DNA of 34,116 nt from UBA4615 sp046046245 (GTDB lineage Bacteria; Pseudomonadota; Gammaproteobacteria; Burkholderiales; Burkholderiaceae_E), in contig JBJOKE010000027.1 of NCBI GenBank assembly GCA_046046245.1, positions 1 through 34,116 of the forward strand, read 5' to 3'. The translations under genes were made by a program, and so were the position numbers. The notes under the pieces were generated by a model. It did no database searches, was not told the origin of the DNA, and saw only the letters and a program-made list of their open reading frames with translations. Below are positions 14,557 through 22,109 of the stretch, one piece after another (the stretch's first letter is position 1; each line of letters begins with the position of its first letter).

Positions 14557-15278
14557 GAACCGCTCCCGGCCGGCTCGCGGCGCAACGTCATCAGCGGCCC
14601 GCCCGCGCCGTCGAGCAGCCGCAGGCGATCGCCGTCGACGTGCCATGTGCCCGCGCGCTGCAGGCGTGCCAGGAACTCGGATTCGAGCTGCATCGCCTCG
14701 GGCGGACCGGCCATGCGGGTGGTGATCCCGGCGGCGACGCGGATCCATCCCGGGCCGGCCGCGGCGGACGCGCTGTAGCGGTTCACGCCGGCGCTCCCGG
14801 CGACCCGGCCGGCCGCATCGAAGGCCATCGTGATCGCTTCGCGGGCACCGCCGACCGCCGTCCACCCGGGCAGATCGACGAGCCGCCACGCGCTGCCGGC
14901 GAGCGGCGCCGACAGCGGCGTGCCGGGCAGCGTCCGGCGCTCCAGCTCGCGGACCATCACCGTACGGCGGTTCGGCGCGTCGGCCGGCGGCCGGGCGATC
15001 GGCTCATGACGCACGACCAGGTCGACCTCGTCGCCGGGCACGAAGCGGAAGCCCTCGATCGGTCCGTAGTGATGCGTCCACGGCCCGCCGGGTACGGTGC
15101 GCACCTGCAGGCACCAGGTCGGCGCGACGGCCACGCAGCCAGCCAGGGCCGGACCGACGGTCCAGCGCGCCTCGCCCGACGACGGCGAGGCGCCCCCGGT
15201 CGGCACCGCACCCTGCGACGCGCAGGCCGCGATCGCGACGCAGCCGACCAGCGCCGCGACGGTCCTCGAGATGGGCAT
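14553..15278 (-). CDS. lipoprotein with DUF4377-like and META (HslJ-like) domains
   Basis: This is a predicted 241-residue lipoprotein. The signal peptide ends in VAIAAC with Cys19 lipidated. Residues ~45-105 resemble DUF4377 (CVAVAPTWCLQVRTVPGGPW, then GPIEGFRFVPGDEVDLVVRH). Residues ~125-235 resemble a META/HslJ domain (LAGSAWRLVDLPGWTAVGGA, AGSAGVNRYSASAAAG, MAGPPEAMQLESEFLARLQR, RLRLLDGAGGPLMTLRR). META-domain lipoproteins such as E. coli HslJ are linked to outer-membrane stress and drug resistance. GGGAGGAA lies just before the ATG at 15278. First gene of the five-gene exported cluster, divergent from the cytochrome gene at 15401. The domain calls are moderately firm. Confidence 0.82.
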   Translation of the reverse strand: MPISRTVAALVGCVAIAACASQGAVPTGGASPSSGEARWTVGPALAGCVAVAPTWCLQVRTVPGGPWTHHYGPIEGFRFVPGDEVDLVVRHEPIARPPADAPNRRTVMVRELERRTLPGTPLSAPLAGSAWRLVDLPGWTAVGGAREAITMAFDAAGRVAGSAGVNRYSASAAAGPGWIRVAAGITTRMAGPPEAMQLESEFLARLQRAGTWHVDGDRLRLLDGAGGPLMTLRREPAGSGS

Positions 15279-15400
15279 CCGGTTCCTCCCTCGGCCTCGC
15301 GGTCAGCGGGCCCGTAGGGCGCGAGTGTATCCGCGGCGACCGGGCGCCACATCGCGCCGTCACCGCTGGTACGCTGGTCGGCACACGATCGGGAGACAGG

Positions 15401-15817
15401 ATGTTCCGGAACCACGCCCCTCGAGCCCGAGGCCGCTCCTGCGCACCGGACCCCGGCCCGCGTCGCGCCGTCGCGCGCCCTCTCGCCGTCGCGCTGCTGC
15501 TCGGCGCGACGGTCGCGGCCGCGCAGGCGCCATCCCCCGCGCCGGGCGCCGCCGAGCGCGGCCGGGCGCTCTACGAGACGCGCTGCGGCGCCTGCCACGA
15601 ACGCTCGGTCCACCAGCGCGAGGCGCGCCGCGCGACGGACTTCGCGGGCCTGCGTGCCGAGGTCGCGCGGTGGAGCTCGACCTCGGGCGGCGAGTGGCGC
15701 GACGAGGAGATCGACGCGGTCACCACCTGGCTGAACGAGCGCTACTACCGCTTGCCCTGCCCCGCCGCGATCTGCCGGACCCCCGCCCGGGCCGACACGC
15801 CGGCACGCCGCTCCTGA
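15401..15817 (+). CDS. small exported c-type cytochrome lacking a Met ligand
   Basis: This is a predicted 138-residue periplasmic protein. A long basic N-terminus leads into a signal peptide (PLAVALLLGATVAAAQA). One heme motif, CGACH at 62-66, is followed by ERSVHQREARRATDFAGLRA. There is no methionine in the protein apart from the start, so the usual His/Met heme coordination is impossible; His71 in SVHQ could be the second axial ligand, or the heme could be five-coordinate. A C-terminal helix (EEIDAVTTWLNERYYRLPC) carries two more Cys (LPCPAAIC). GGGAGACAGG precedes the ATG. It stands alone between the divergent META lipoprotein gene and the convergent helicase gene. Role in electron transfer or sensing is unknown. 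Confidence 0.85.
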   Translation: MFRNHAPRARGRSCAPDPGPRRAVARPLAVALLLGATVAAAQAPSPAPGAAERGRALYETRCGACHERSVHQREARRATDFAGLRAEVARWSSTSGGEWRDEEIDAVTTWLNERYYRLPCPAAICRTPARADTPARRS

Positions 15818-15851
15818 CCGGCGACCGGCGCGGGATCGAGCCGGCCGATGT

Positions 15852-17456
15852 TCAGGGAATCCGACGCAGCAGCGAGCCGGTGCGTGCCGGCCCAGCCTGA
15901 GAGGCGCCGCCCCGCGCGCCCGCCTCGGCAGGCCGCGGTGCGGGCCGCGGCGCCTGCGCATGCTGCGGCGCACGGGCCGGCTGCGCCCCGCGCGCCGGCT
16001 GCGTCGGCGCGGGCCGACCGCCGCCCTGCCCGTGCGCGCCGCCCTGCGGCCGCCCGCCAGGCTGCGACGGACCCGCGCCCCGCGGCGTACCCTGCTGCAC
16101 AGGTTGGGCGCGTCCGGGCTGCGGCGCCGGACCGCGGCCCGGCTGACCGCCGCCCTGGCCGGCGCGTGCCGGCTGCGCGGTGCCCCGCGACGGCGCGGGC
16201 GCTCCGCCCTGTCCGCGGCGCGGCTCGCCGCGACGGCCCTGCGGCGGACGCGGCGGCCGGTCGTCGTCGATCGTCGATCGCTGCGACGGCGGCGGCGGCA
16301 CGAAGCCCTCGGGCAGGGCCGCGCGCGGGATCTGCCGCTTGATCAGCCGCTCGATGTCCGTCAGCAGCTTGGTCTCCTCGCGGTCGACCAGCGACATCGC
16401 AGCGCCCTCGCTGCCGGCGCGGCCGGTTCGACCGATCCGGTGGACGTAGTCCTCGGGCACGTTCGGCAGCTCGAAGTTCACCACGTGCGGCAGCTGGTCG
16501 ATGTCCAGGCCGCGTGCGGCGATGTCGGTGGCCACCAGCACCTGCAGCGAGCCGTCCTTGAACGACGCCAGCGCGCGCGTGCGGGCGTTCTGGCTCTTGT
16601 TGCCGTGGATCGCCATCGACTCGATGCCGTCCTTGCAGAGCTGCTCGGCGAGCCGGTTCGCGCCGTGCTTGGTCCGGGTGAACACCAGCACCTGGAACCA
16701 GTTGCCCTCCTTGATGAGGTGGGCGAGCAGGTGGCGCTTGATGCCCTTGTCGACGAGGTAGGCCGACTGCGTGACCAGCTCGGACGCCGTGTTGCGCCGC
16801 GCGACCTCGACGCTCGCCGGGTCGCGCAGCATCGAGTCGGCGAGCTCGCGGATCTCGTCGGCGAACGTCGCCGAGAACATCAGGTTCTGCCGCTGCTTCG
16901 GCAGGTACGCGAGCACCTTGCGGATGTCGCGGATGAAGCCCATGTCGAGCATCCGGTCCGCCTCGTCGAGGACCAGCACCTCGACCGCGGACAGGTCCAC
17001 GGTGCGCTGACCGAGGTGATCCAGCAGGCGGCCCGGCGTGGCGACGAGGATGTCGACGCGGCCGCGCATCGCGGTGATCTGCGGATTGATGTTGACGCCG
17101 CCGAAGACCACGAGCGAGGTCAGCGACAGGTACTTGCCGTAGGTGCGGACCGACTCCTCGACCTGCGCGGCGAGCTCGCGCGTGGGCACGAGCACGAGGC
17201 AGCGCGGCTTGCCGGCGCGCGACTGCATCGGCCGGCCATCGGGGCCGGGAGCGGACAGGCGCTGCAGGATGGGCAGCGTGAAGCCGGCGGTCTTTCCGGT
17301 GCCGGTCTGGGCGGCGGCGCGCAGGTCGCGGCCGGTCAGCACGACCGGGATCGCCTGCGCCTGGATGGGGGTCGGGATGGTGTAGCCGGCGTCGGAAATG
17401 GCGCGCAGCAGCGGTTCGGCGAGCCCGAGGCTCGCGAAGGTCACGGAGGAGGTCAT
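15852..17456 (-). CDS. rhlE: DEAD-box ATP-dependent RNA helicase, RhlE-like
   Basis: This is a predicted 534-residue cytoplasmic RNA helicase with all core motifs: Q motif (FASLGLAEPL...PTPIQAQAIP), motif I AQTGTGKT (49-56), Ia PTRELA (91-96), Ib TPGR, II DEAD (164-167), III SAT (195-197), IV VFTRTK, V TDIAARGLDI and VI HRIGRTGR (339-346). The core ends near residue 390. The remaining ~145 residues are Pro/Gly/Gln/Arg/Ala-rich and probably disordered, as in RhlE-type helicases of Burkholderiales that act in cold adaptation, ribosome assembly and RNA decay. Start: ATG at 17456, where the Q motif has its usual offset. Only a weak ribosome site is visible. It is divergent from pdxH with a 208-bp gap. 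Confidence 0.93.
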   Translation of the reverse strand: MTSSVTFASLGLAEPLLRAISDAGYTIPTPIQAQAIPVVLTGRDLRAAAQTGTGKTAGFTLPILQRLSAPGPDGRPMQSRAGKPRCLVLVPTRELAAQVEESVRTYGKYLSLTSLVVFGGVNINPQITAMRGRVDILVATPGRLLDHLGQRTVDLSAVEVLVLDEADRMLDMGFIRDIRKVLAYLPKQRQNLMFSATFADEIRELADSMLRDPASVEVARRNTASELVTQSAYLVDKGIKRHLLAHLIKEGNWFQVLVFTRTKHGANRLAEQLCKDGIESMAIHGNKSQNARTRALASFKDGSLQVLVATDIAARGLDIDQLPHVVNFELPNVPEDYVHRIGRTGRAGSEGAAMSLVDREETKLLTDIERLIKRQIPRAALPEGFVPPPPSQRSTIDDDRPPRPPQGRRGEPRRGQGGAPAPSRGTAQPARAGQGGGQPGRGPAPQPGRAQPVQQGTPRGAGPSQPGGRPQGGAHGQGGGRPAPTQPARGAQPARAPQHAQAPRPAPRPAEAGARGGASQAGPARTGSLLRRIP

Positions 17457-17651
17457 GTGTCTCGGTTCCAGCGACAGCCTGCCGCTCTTGCCGAGTGACA
17501 CCAATCGAGGCGGACGTCCGGGGAAGGAAATCGGAGGGATCGGCCGGCGGGGAGCCGGCAGGACGCGTGGATTGGCTGCTCGCGTCAGGCCGTCGATGGT
17601 AGCACGCGCCGCGTCCGGACCGCCGCCGCCGGTCGGCCCCGCACGCGTGCC

Positions 17652-17657
17652 TATACT
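17652..17657 (+). promoter_or_regulatory. putative pdxH -10 box implying a leaderless or near-leaderless mRNA
   Basis: TATACT ends only 7 bases before the pdxH ATG (17665), so transcription would start at or next to the start codon. No Shine-Dalgarno sequence is seen between them, and no clear -35. Confidence 0.4.
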
Positions 17658-17664
17658 GTCCTCC

Positions 17665-18306
17665 ATGGACAAGTCCCTCGCCGACCTGCGCAAGAGCTAC
17701 GAGAAGGACGAGCTCGTCGAGGAGCGTGCCGCCGGCGCGCCGCTCGACCAGTTCGCCCGCTGGATGCAGCAGGCCCTCGACGCGAAGCTCGAGGAGCCGA
17801 ACGCGATGACGGTCGCCACCGTCGGCCCGGACGGCCGGCCCTCGACGCGCATCGTGCTGATCAAGGGCTTCGATGCCCGCGGCATCGTCTGGTACACGAA
17901 CTACGACAGCCGCAAGGGCCGCGAGCTCGATGCTCACCCCTTCGCCGCGCTGCAGTTCCACTGGGTCGCGCTCGAGCGGGTGGTCCGCATCGAGGGTCGC
18001 GTCTCGAGGGTCGACGCGGCCGAGTCCGACGAGTACTTCACGTCGCGGCCGCTCGCATCGCGGATCGGCGCGTGGGCATCCGACCAGAGCCGCCCGATCG
18101 CCTCGCGCGCCACGCTGGTGGCGCGGGCGGCCGAGTTCGGGCTGAAGTTCGGCCTGCACCCGCCGAGGCCGCCGCACTGGGGCGGCTACCGGCTCGAGCC
18201 CGACTACTGGGAGTTCTGGCAGGGCCGGCCGTCGCGGCTGCACGACCGCCTCGCCTACCGTCGCCGCGACGGCGGCGGCTGGGATCGGGAGCGGCTCGCG
18301 CCGTGA
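17665..18306 (+). CDS. pdxH: pyridoxamine/pyridoxine 5'-phosphate oxidase
   Basis: This is a predicted 213-residue FMN enzyme (E. coli PdxH has 218) that oxidises pyridoxine or pyridoxamine 5'-phosphate to pyridoxal 5'-phosphate with O2, the last step of vitamin B6 synthesis and salvage. Visible family features: MDKSLADLRKSYEKDELVEE at the start; the FMN-binding split barrel with PNAMTVATVGPDGRPSTRIV and LIKGFDARGIVWYTNYDSRK; FTSRPLASRIGAWASDQS; and the C-terminal signature WGGYRLEPDYWEFWQGRPSR-LHDRLAYRR. The start is fixed by the conserved N-terminus and by the upstream -10 box. Monocistronic or followed by the unknown 199-residue gene after 192 bases. Confidence 0.95.
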   Translation: MDKSLADLRKSYEKDELVEERAAGAPLDQFARWMQQALDAKLEEPNAMTVATVGPDGRPSTRIVLIKGFDARGIVWYTNYDSRKGRELDAHPFAALQFHWVALERVVRIEGRVSRVDAAESDEYFTSRPLASRIGAWASDQSRPIASRATLVARAAEFGLKFGLHPPRPPHWGGYRLEPDYWEFWQGRPSRLHDRLAYRRRDGGGWDRERLAP

Positions 18307-18498
18307 CGCCGGCGTGGACCGGAGGTGGCGGCGTCGGACGCCGCCGGCTGCGCGTGTCCGTCCCGTCGCCCGAAGCGACCGTCAGTCCGACCGACCGATA
18401 GCGACCGGCCGCGCGGCCGATCACACTGTTCGCGTCGAGTGCGACCCTCGGGCCCGCGTTCCGGGCCACGGCGGACATCCCGTGCCGACGCCGTCGCC

Positions 18499-19098
18499 AT
18501 GCCGCAAGCCGCCCCTCCGTCCGCTGCCGACCCCGCCGACGCATCCGCCGCCGGGCCGCGCCTCGAGGCGCTCCGCTACCTGCTCGACGGCGGGGTCGAG
18601 CACCACGTCGCGCAGATCGAGGGCGAGGAACGCATCGTCGCCACGCTGCGGATCGAGCCCGCCCGATCGGTGCCGCTGCGCGAACTGCAGCGGCTCGGCG
18701 CGCGCACGCTGCCGGACGCCGAAGGGGCCCGCGTGGGCATCGCGGCCGACGACGACGAGGCCGGCCGGGCCGGCTTCGCGCTGCTGACGACGGTGGCGCT
18801 GCACGCGCGCCGCACGTCGACCGAAGACGCCTGGTGGCTCGCCGAATGCCCGGCGGCGCTGCAGGAGGTCGCGCTCGCCCTCGGCTGGATCGCGATCCCC
18901 GCCGGGCCGGACGCGGCCCCGGGCACGCTCGCGCTGGTACTGCCGACCGCGGACGTCGCGCACCTCGAAGCGATCGGCTCGCCGCTCGCCGAACTGCCGG
19001 CCGGGGGGCCGCCCGACGCGTCCCGTATCGAGACGGTGCGCGAGGCCTTCGGACTGCCGGCCCCGGCGGACACCGCGCGGCGGACCGCAGCCGGCTGA
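18499..19098 (+). CDS. hypothetical protein, 199 aa
   Basis: This is a protein-like frame with no family I recognise. It starts with a flexible Ala/Pro-rich stretch (MPQAAPPSAADPADASAAGP) and continues with an alternating helix/strand pattern: LEALRYLLDGGVEHHVAQIE, RIVATLRIEPARSVPLRELQ, then FALLTTVALHARRTSTEDAW, GTLALVLPTADVAHLEAIGS. There is no signal peptide, membrane segment or Cys-rich motif; it is probably cytoplasmic and acidic. A compact alpha/beta domain, perhaps GNAT-like, is possible, but no acetyl-CoA signature is clear. The ATG at 18499 was chosen because upstream in-frame sequence lacks coding character. It ends just before three hairpin repeats that separate it from the convergent HbpS-like gene. 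Confidence 0.65.
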   Translation: MPQAAPPSAADPADASAAGPRLEALRYLLDGGVEHHVAQIEGEERIVATLRIEPARSVPLRELQRLGARTLPDAEGARVGIAADDDEAGRAGFALLTTVALHARRTSTEDAWWLAECPAALQEVALALGWIAIPAGPDAAPGTLALVLPTADVAHLEAIGSPLAELPAGGPPDASRIETVREAFGLPAPADTARRTAAG

Positions 19099-19105
19099 GT
19101 CGCCG

Positions 19106-19150
19106 CGGCCGAGTCCTCGGCGGCCGAGTCCTCGGCGGCCGAGTCCTCGG
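19106..19150. repeat. three perfect 15-bp tandem repeats, each a small hairpin
   Basis: CGGCCGAGTCCTCGG occurs three times head to tail (19106-19120, 19121-19135, 19136-19150). Each copy contains the inverted repeat CCGAG-TC-CTCGG. The array lies between convergent genes (stops at 19098 and 19180), so it may serve as a bidirectional transcription terminator or mRNA 3'-end stabiliser. Confidence 0.85.
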
Positions 19151-19179
19151 TGGCCGGGCACGCGGCTCGGGCGCTGCGC

Positions 19180-19725
19180 TCAGCCCAGTTCCAGCGCCTC
19201 CAGGATCGCGCCGATCCCGGCCTTCGCGCACGCGTCGTCGAGCTCGCCGCCGGGTGCGCCCGACACGCCGATCCCGCCCACCAGGCTGCCCGCGGCCTGG
19301 ATCATCAGCCCGCCACCCAGGATCGCGACGCCCGGCAGCTGGCGCAGCCCGGCGTTCGGGCCGGACAGCGCGCTCGCACCGACCAGTTCGGTGGTCCCGC
19401 TGCGGAAGCTGACCGCGGTCCAGGCCTTGCGGACCGCGGTGTCGGGGGTGTGCGGCCCAGCGAGGGCGTCGCGCAGCACCACCAGCGGCACACCTGACCG
19501 ATCCACCACGGCGACGGCGACGGTGGCACCGCGGCGCCGGCAGTCGGCGAGGGCGGCGCGGGCGGCGACGAGCGCCGCATCGAACGTGACCGTGGGCACA
19601 CGCTCGATCGCCCGCAGCTCGACCGGCTGCGCGGACGCATGCGGCGGCGCGACGGCCGCGGCCAGCACGATCGCCACCGCCGTACAGGCGGCGACGCGGG
19701 GGGTCCGCGCCCGGCCGGGCCTCAC
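19180..19725 (-). CDS. exported HbpS/GlcG-like (DUF336) protein
   Basis: This is a predicted 181-residue periplasmic protein with a signal peptide (ACTAVAIVLAAAVAPPHASA, cleavage near residue 32). The mature part is a GlcG/HbpS fold: FDAALVAARAALADCRRRGA, TVAVAVVDRSGVPLVVLRDA, then HTPDTAVRKAWTAVSFRSGT, AILGGGLMIQ, GGIGVSGAPGGELDDACAKA and a C-terminal helix. Members include the extracellular haem-binding HbpS of streptomycetes and GlcG of glycolate operons. The GTG at 19725 overlaps the thioredoxin-like gene stop as GTGA, with GGGGAGG upstream, so the two are co-translated. Its location beside fccAB suggests a link to haem or redox handling in the periplasm, which is inference. Confidence 0.85.
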   Translation of the reverse strand: MRPGRARTPRVAACTAVAIVLAAAVAPPHASAQPVELRAIERVPTVTFDAALVAARAALADCRRRGATVAVAVVDRSGVPLVVLRDALAGPHTPDTAVRKAWTAVSFRSGTTELVGASALSGPNAGLRQLPGVAILGGGLMIQAAGSLVGGIGVSGAPGGELDDACAKAGIGAILEALELG

Positions 19726-20366
19726 CGCGCCTCCCCTGCACTCGCGTCGCCCGCCCAGCGCGCGAGCTCGCGCACGTCTTCCTCGAACATCTCGCCGGGG
19801 ATGGCCTGGACGAAGCGGCCCCGACGGTCGACCACGACGGTGGTGGGCGTGACGCGCCGCACGAGGCCGAAGCGCTCGCGCAGCAGCGCGGCGTCGAGCG
19901 TGATCGGAAAGCCCAGGCCGTGTTCTCGCACGTGCCGGCGAACGGGTTCCGGATCGCGGTCCAGCGATGCGCCGAGCACCCGCATCGGCCGGCCTGCGAC
20001 GGCGCGGGACAGCGCGTCCACGTGCGGGTTGTGCCGCGTGCAGAAGGGGCACCAGGTGGCCCAGAACACCACGACGGCCGCGCGGTCTCGCCAGGCGTCC
20101 GCCGCCAGCGTCGAGCCGTCCAGCAGGCGCAGCGCGGGCCAGTCCACCGGCGCCCCCCGCTCGAGCGCACGGGCCGCCCCGGGCACCGCGGCAAGCGGCG
20201 CGGCGAACGGCGCCGCGCCGCGGACGAGCGCGGCCGCGGCCGGCACCGCCGCGCGCCCGACGCCGGTGCCCGCCGGCACGACCAGCGAGGCAGCGGCCGC
20301 GCCCAGCACCCGCCGGCGCGATGCCGCCACGGCCGAACCGGCCGGGTCCTTCGTCGATTGCGTCAT
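19722..20366 (-). CDS. exported TlpA-like thioredoxin (ResA/SoxW-type)
   Basis: This is a predicted 214-residue periplasmic thiol-disulfide protein. It has a Tat-like signal with SRRRVLGAAAASLVVPA (17-33), an Ala/Pro-rich linker, then a thioredoxin fold with VVFWATWCPFCTRH (active-site Cys106 and Cys109), followed by VLGASLDRDPEPVRRHVREH, TLDAALLRERFG and the cis-Pro loop RVTPTTVVVDRRGRFVQ. Such proteins reduce cytochrome c apoprotein cysteines or, in sulfur oxidisers (SoxW/SoxS), protein thiols of the Sox system. It is divergent from fccAB and co-translated with the HbpS-like gene. The start ATG at 20366 sits 7 bases after a TAGAAT box. Partner assignment is inference. Confidence 0.87.
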   Translation of the reverse strand: MTQSTKDPAGSAVAASRRRVLGAAAASLVVPAGTGVGRAAVPAAAALVRGAAPFAAPLAAVPGAARALERGAPVDWPALRLLDGSTLAADAWRDRAAVVVFWATWCPFCTRHNPHVDALSRAVAGRPMRVLGASLDRDPEPVRRHVREHGLGFPITLDAALLRERFGLVRRVTPTTVVVDRRGRFVQAIPGEMFEEDVRELARWAGDASAGEAR

Positions 20367-20373
20367 ATGCTTA

Positions 20374-20379
20374 ATTCTA
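20374..20379 (-). promoter_or_regulatory. putative -10 box of the thioredoxin-HbpS operon
   Basis: On the minus strand TAGAAT (5 of 6 to consensus) ends 7 bases before the ATG at 20366, in a locally AT-rich patch unlike the surroundings. This would give a leaderless transcript, as at pdxH. Confidence 0.4.
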
Positions 20380-20469
20380 GGCCGGCCGCGGGGCCTTCCG
20401 CCGCGTGGCGGTCCGTCGCGTAGCATCGCGGCTCGGCGTTCCGGCCCCGACCGACACGGAGACCCCCAG

Positions 20470-20796
20470 ATGACGACCCCGCCCCGACTCGCCGGCTTCG
20501 CCGCGATCGCCGCGGCGCTGCTCGCCGCGCACCTGCCGGCCGCCGCGCAGACCGACGCGCTGCAGGCCCGCGCGCTCGCCGCCACCTGCGCGAACTGCCA
20601 CGGCACCGACGGCCGCGCGCGTGGCGACATGCGCCCGCTGGCCGGCCGCCCGGCCGAATCGACGCTCGCGATGCTCGCCGACTACCGCAGCGGCGCACTG
20701 CCCGCGACGATCATGCACCAGATCGTCAAGGGCTATACCGAGCCCCAGCTGAAGCTGATCGCCGAGTACTTCGCGGCCCAGAAGCCCGCGCCCTGA
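20470..20796 (+). CDS. fccA: cytochrome c subunit of flavocytochrome c sulfide dehydrogenase
   Basis: This is a predicted 108-residue periplasmic monoheme cytochrome. Signal peptide 1-27 (FAAIAAALLAAHLPAAAQ); heme motif CANCH at 40-44; likely distal ligand Met82 in ALPATIMHQIVKGYT. This is the small SoxE/FccA-type domain: LAATCANCHGTDGRARGDMR and PLAGRPAESTLAMLADYRSG. It accepts electrons from the flavoprotein encoded 13 bases downstream and passes them to soluble cytochromes. A TAGCAT hexamer at 20421 could be the -10. Compared with the ~20 kDa diheme FccA of purple sulfur bacteria this is the short, single-heme form. Confidence 0.88.
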   Translation: MTTPPRLAGFAAIAAALLAAHLPAAAQTDALQARALAATCANCHGTDGRARGDMRPLAGRPAESTLAMLADYRSGALPATIMHQIVKGYTEPQLKLIAEYFAAQKPAP

Positions 20797-20809
20797 CGAG
20801 GACCCCGCG

Positions 20810-22102
20810 ATGATCCCCCGTCCCGCCTCCACGCCCTCCCCGTCCCGCCGCCGCTGGCTCGCCGCCGGCGCGGCCCTCGGCGGCGCAACGCTCGCCGGCT
20901 GCGCGACCCCGTCCTCGGGCCCGTCGATCGGCCGCGTCGTCGTCGTCGGTGGCGGCTTCGGCGGCGCCACCGCCGCCCGCTACCTGCGCCTGTGGGGCGG
21001 CAACGTCGACGTGACCCTCGTCGAGCGCAACGCCGCCTTCGTCTCCTGCCCGATCTCGAACCTGGTCGTCGGCGGCTACCGCCGGATCGACGACGTGACC
21101 CGCGGCTACGACACGCTGAAGGCCGCGGGCGTCAGGGTCGTCCAGGGCGAGGTCATCGCCGTCGACGCGGCCGCCCGCCGCGTCCGGCTCGCCTCGGGCA
21201 CCGAACTGCCCTACGACCGACTGGTGCTGTCGCCGGGCATCGACTTCATGCTCGACCAGGTGGCGGGCCTCGCGCCGGCGCTCGACGCGGGCCGCGTCGT
21301 CCATGCCTGGAAGGCGGGCCCGCAGACCGTCGCGCTGCGCAACCAGCTGACCGCGATGCGGGACGGCGGCGTCGCGGTGATCTCGATCCCGAAGGTGCCG
21401 TACCGCTGCCCGCCCGGCCCGTACGAGCGCGCCTGCATGATCGCCGCCTACCTGAAGGCCGAGAAGCCGCGCTCGAAGCTCCTCGTGCTCGACGCGAACC
21501 CCGAGATCCAGTCGAAGAAGGCGCTGTTCGAGAAGGCCTTCGCCGACCACTACAAGGGCCTCCTCGAGTACCGCGCGAACGCCGAGGTCAAGGAAGTGGC
21601 CGGCCTCGTCGCGAAGACCGACTTCGACGACGTGAAGGCCGACGTGCTGAACGTCGTTCCGCCGCAGCGCGCCGGCGACGTCGCGGTGCGCGCCGGCCTG
21701 GTCAACATGAACCAGCGCTGGGTCGGCGTCGACTGGCTGACGATGGAGTCGACCGCGGTCAAGGGCATCCACGTGCTCGGCGACGCGACCTTCTCGGCGC
21801 CGGCGATGCCGAAATCGGGCCACATGGCGAACCAGCATGCGAAGGTCGCGGCCGCCGCGATCGTCCAGTCGCTGAAGGGCGAGGCGCCGAACCCGACGCC
21901 GGTGGTGATGAACACCTGCTACAGCTTCGTCACCCAGCGCGACGTGGTCCACGTCGCATCGGTCCACCAGTACGACGCGGCCGAGAAGACCTTCAGGACC
22001 GTCCCGGGTTCGGGCGGCGTGTCGGCCGCGGCCAATCAGGTCGAGGGTCGCTACGCGCTCTCCTGGGCCGACAACATCTGGGCGGACATGCTCGCGGGCT
22101 GA
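20810..22102 (+). CDS. fccB: flavoprotein subunit of flavocytochrome c sulfide dehydrogenase
   Basis: This is a predicted 430-residue FAD protein that oxidises sulfide to sulfur in the periplasm and hands electrons to the FccA cytochrome. Tat signal PSRRRWLAAGAALGGATLAGC (residues 11-31); FAD-binding GGGFGG at 47-52; redox Cys80 (VSCPISN) and Cys200 (RCPPGPYE), the pair expected for SQR/FCSD enzymes; a second nucleotide-binding region; GIHVLGDATFSAPAMPKSGH; and a C-terminal FCSD-specific domain (CYSFVTQRDVVHVASVHQYD, ALSWADNIWADMLAG). A GAGGA precedes the ATG. It converges on the diheme cytochrome gene with only 7 bases between the stops. It could also be named SoxF. Confidence 0.93.
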   Translation: MIPRPASTPSPSRRRWLAAGAALGGATLAGCATPSSGPSIGRVVVVGGGFGGATAARYLRLWGGNVDVTLVERNAAFVSCPISNLVVGGYRRIDDVTRGYDTLKAAGVRVVQGEVIAVDAAARRVRLASGTELPYDRLVLSPGIDFMLDQVAGLAPALDAGRVVHAWKAGPQTVALRNQLTAMRDGGVAVISIPKVPYRCPPGPYERACMIAAYLKAEKPRSKLLVLDANPEIQSKKALFEKAFADHYKGLLEYRANAEVKEVAGLVAKTDFDDVKADVLNVVPPQRAGDVAVRAGLVNMNQRWVGVDWLTMESTAVKGIHVLGDATFSAPAMPKSGHMANQHAKVAAAAIVQSLKGEAPNPTPVVMNTCYSFVTQRDVVHVASVHQYDAAEKTFRTVPGSGGVSAAANQVEGRYALSWADNIWADMLAG

Positions 22103-22109
22103 GCCCGCT

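Noticed and set aside
19106..19150. CRISPR array
   Set aside because: The repeats are 15 bp, directly adjacent without spacers, and no cas genes are present.
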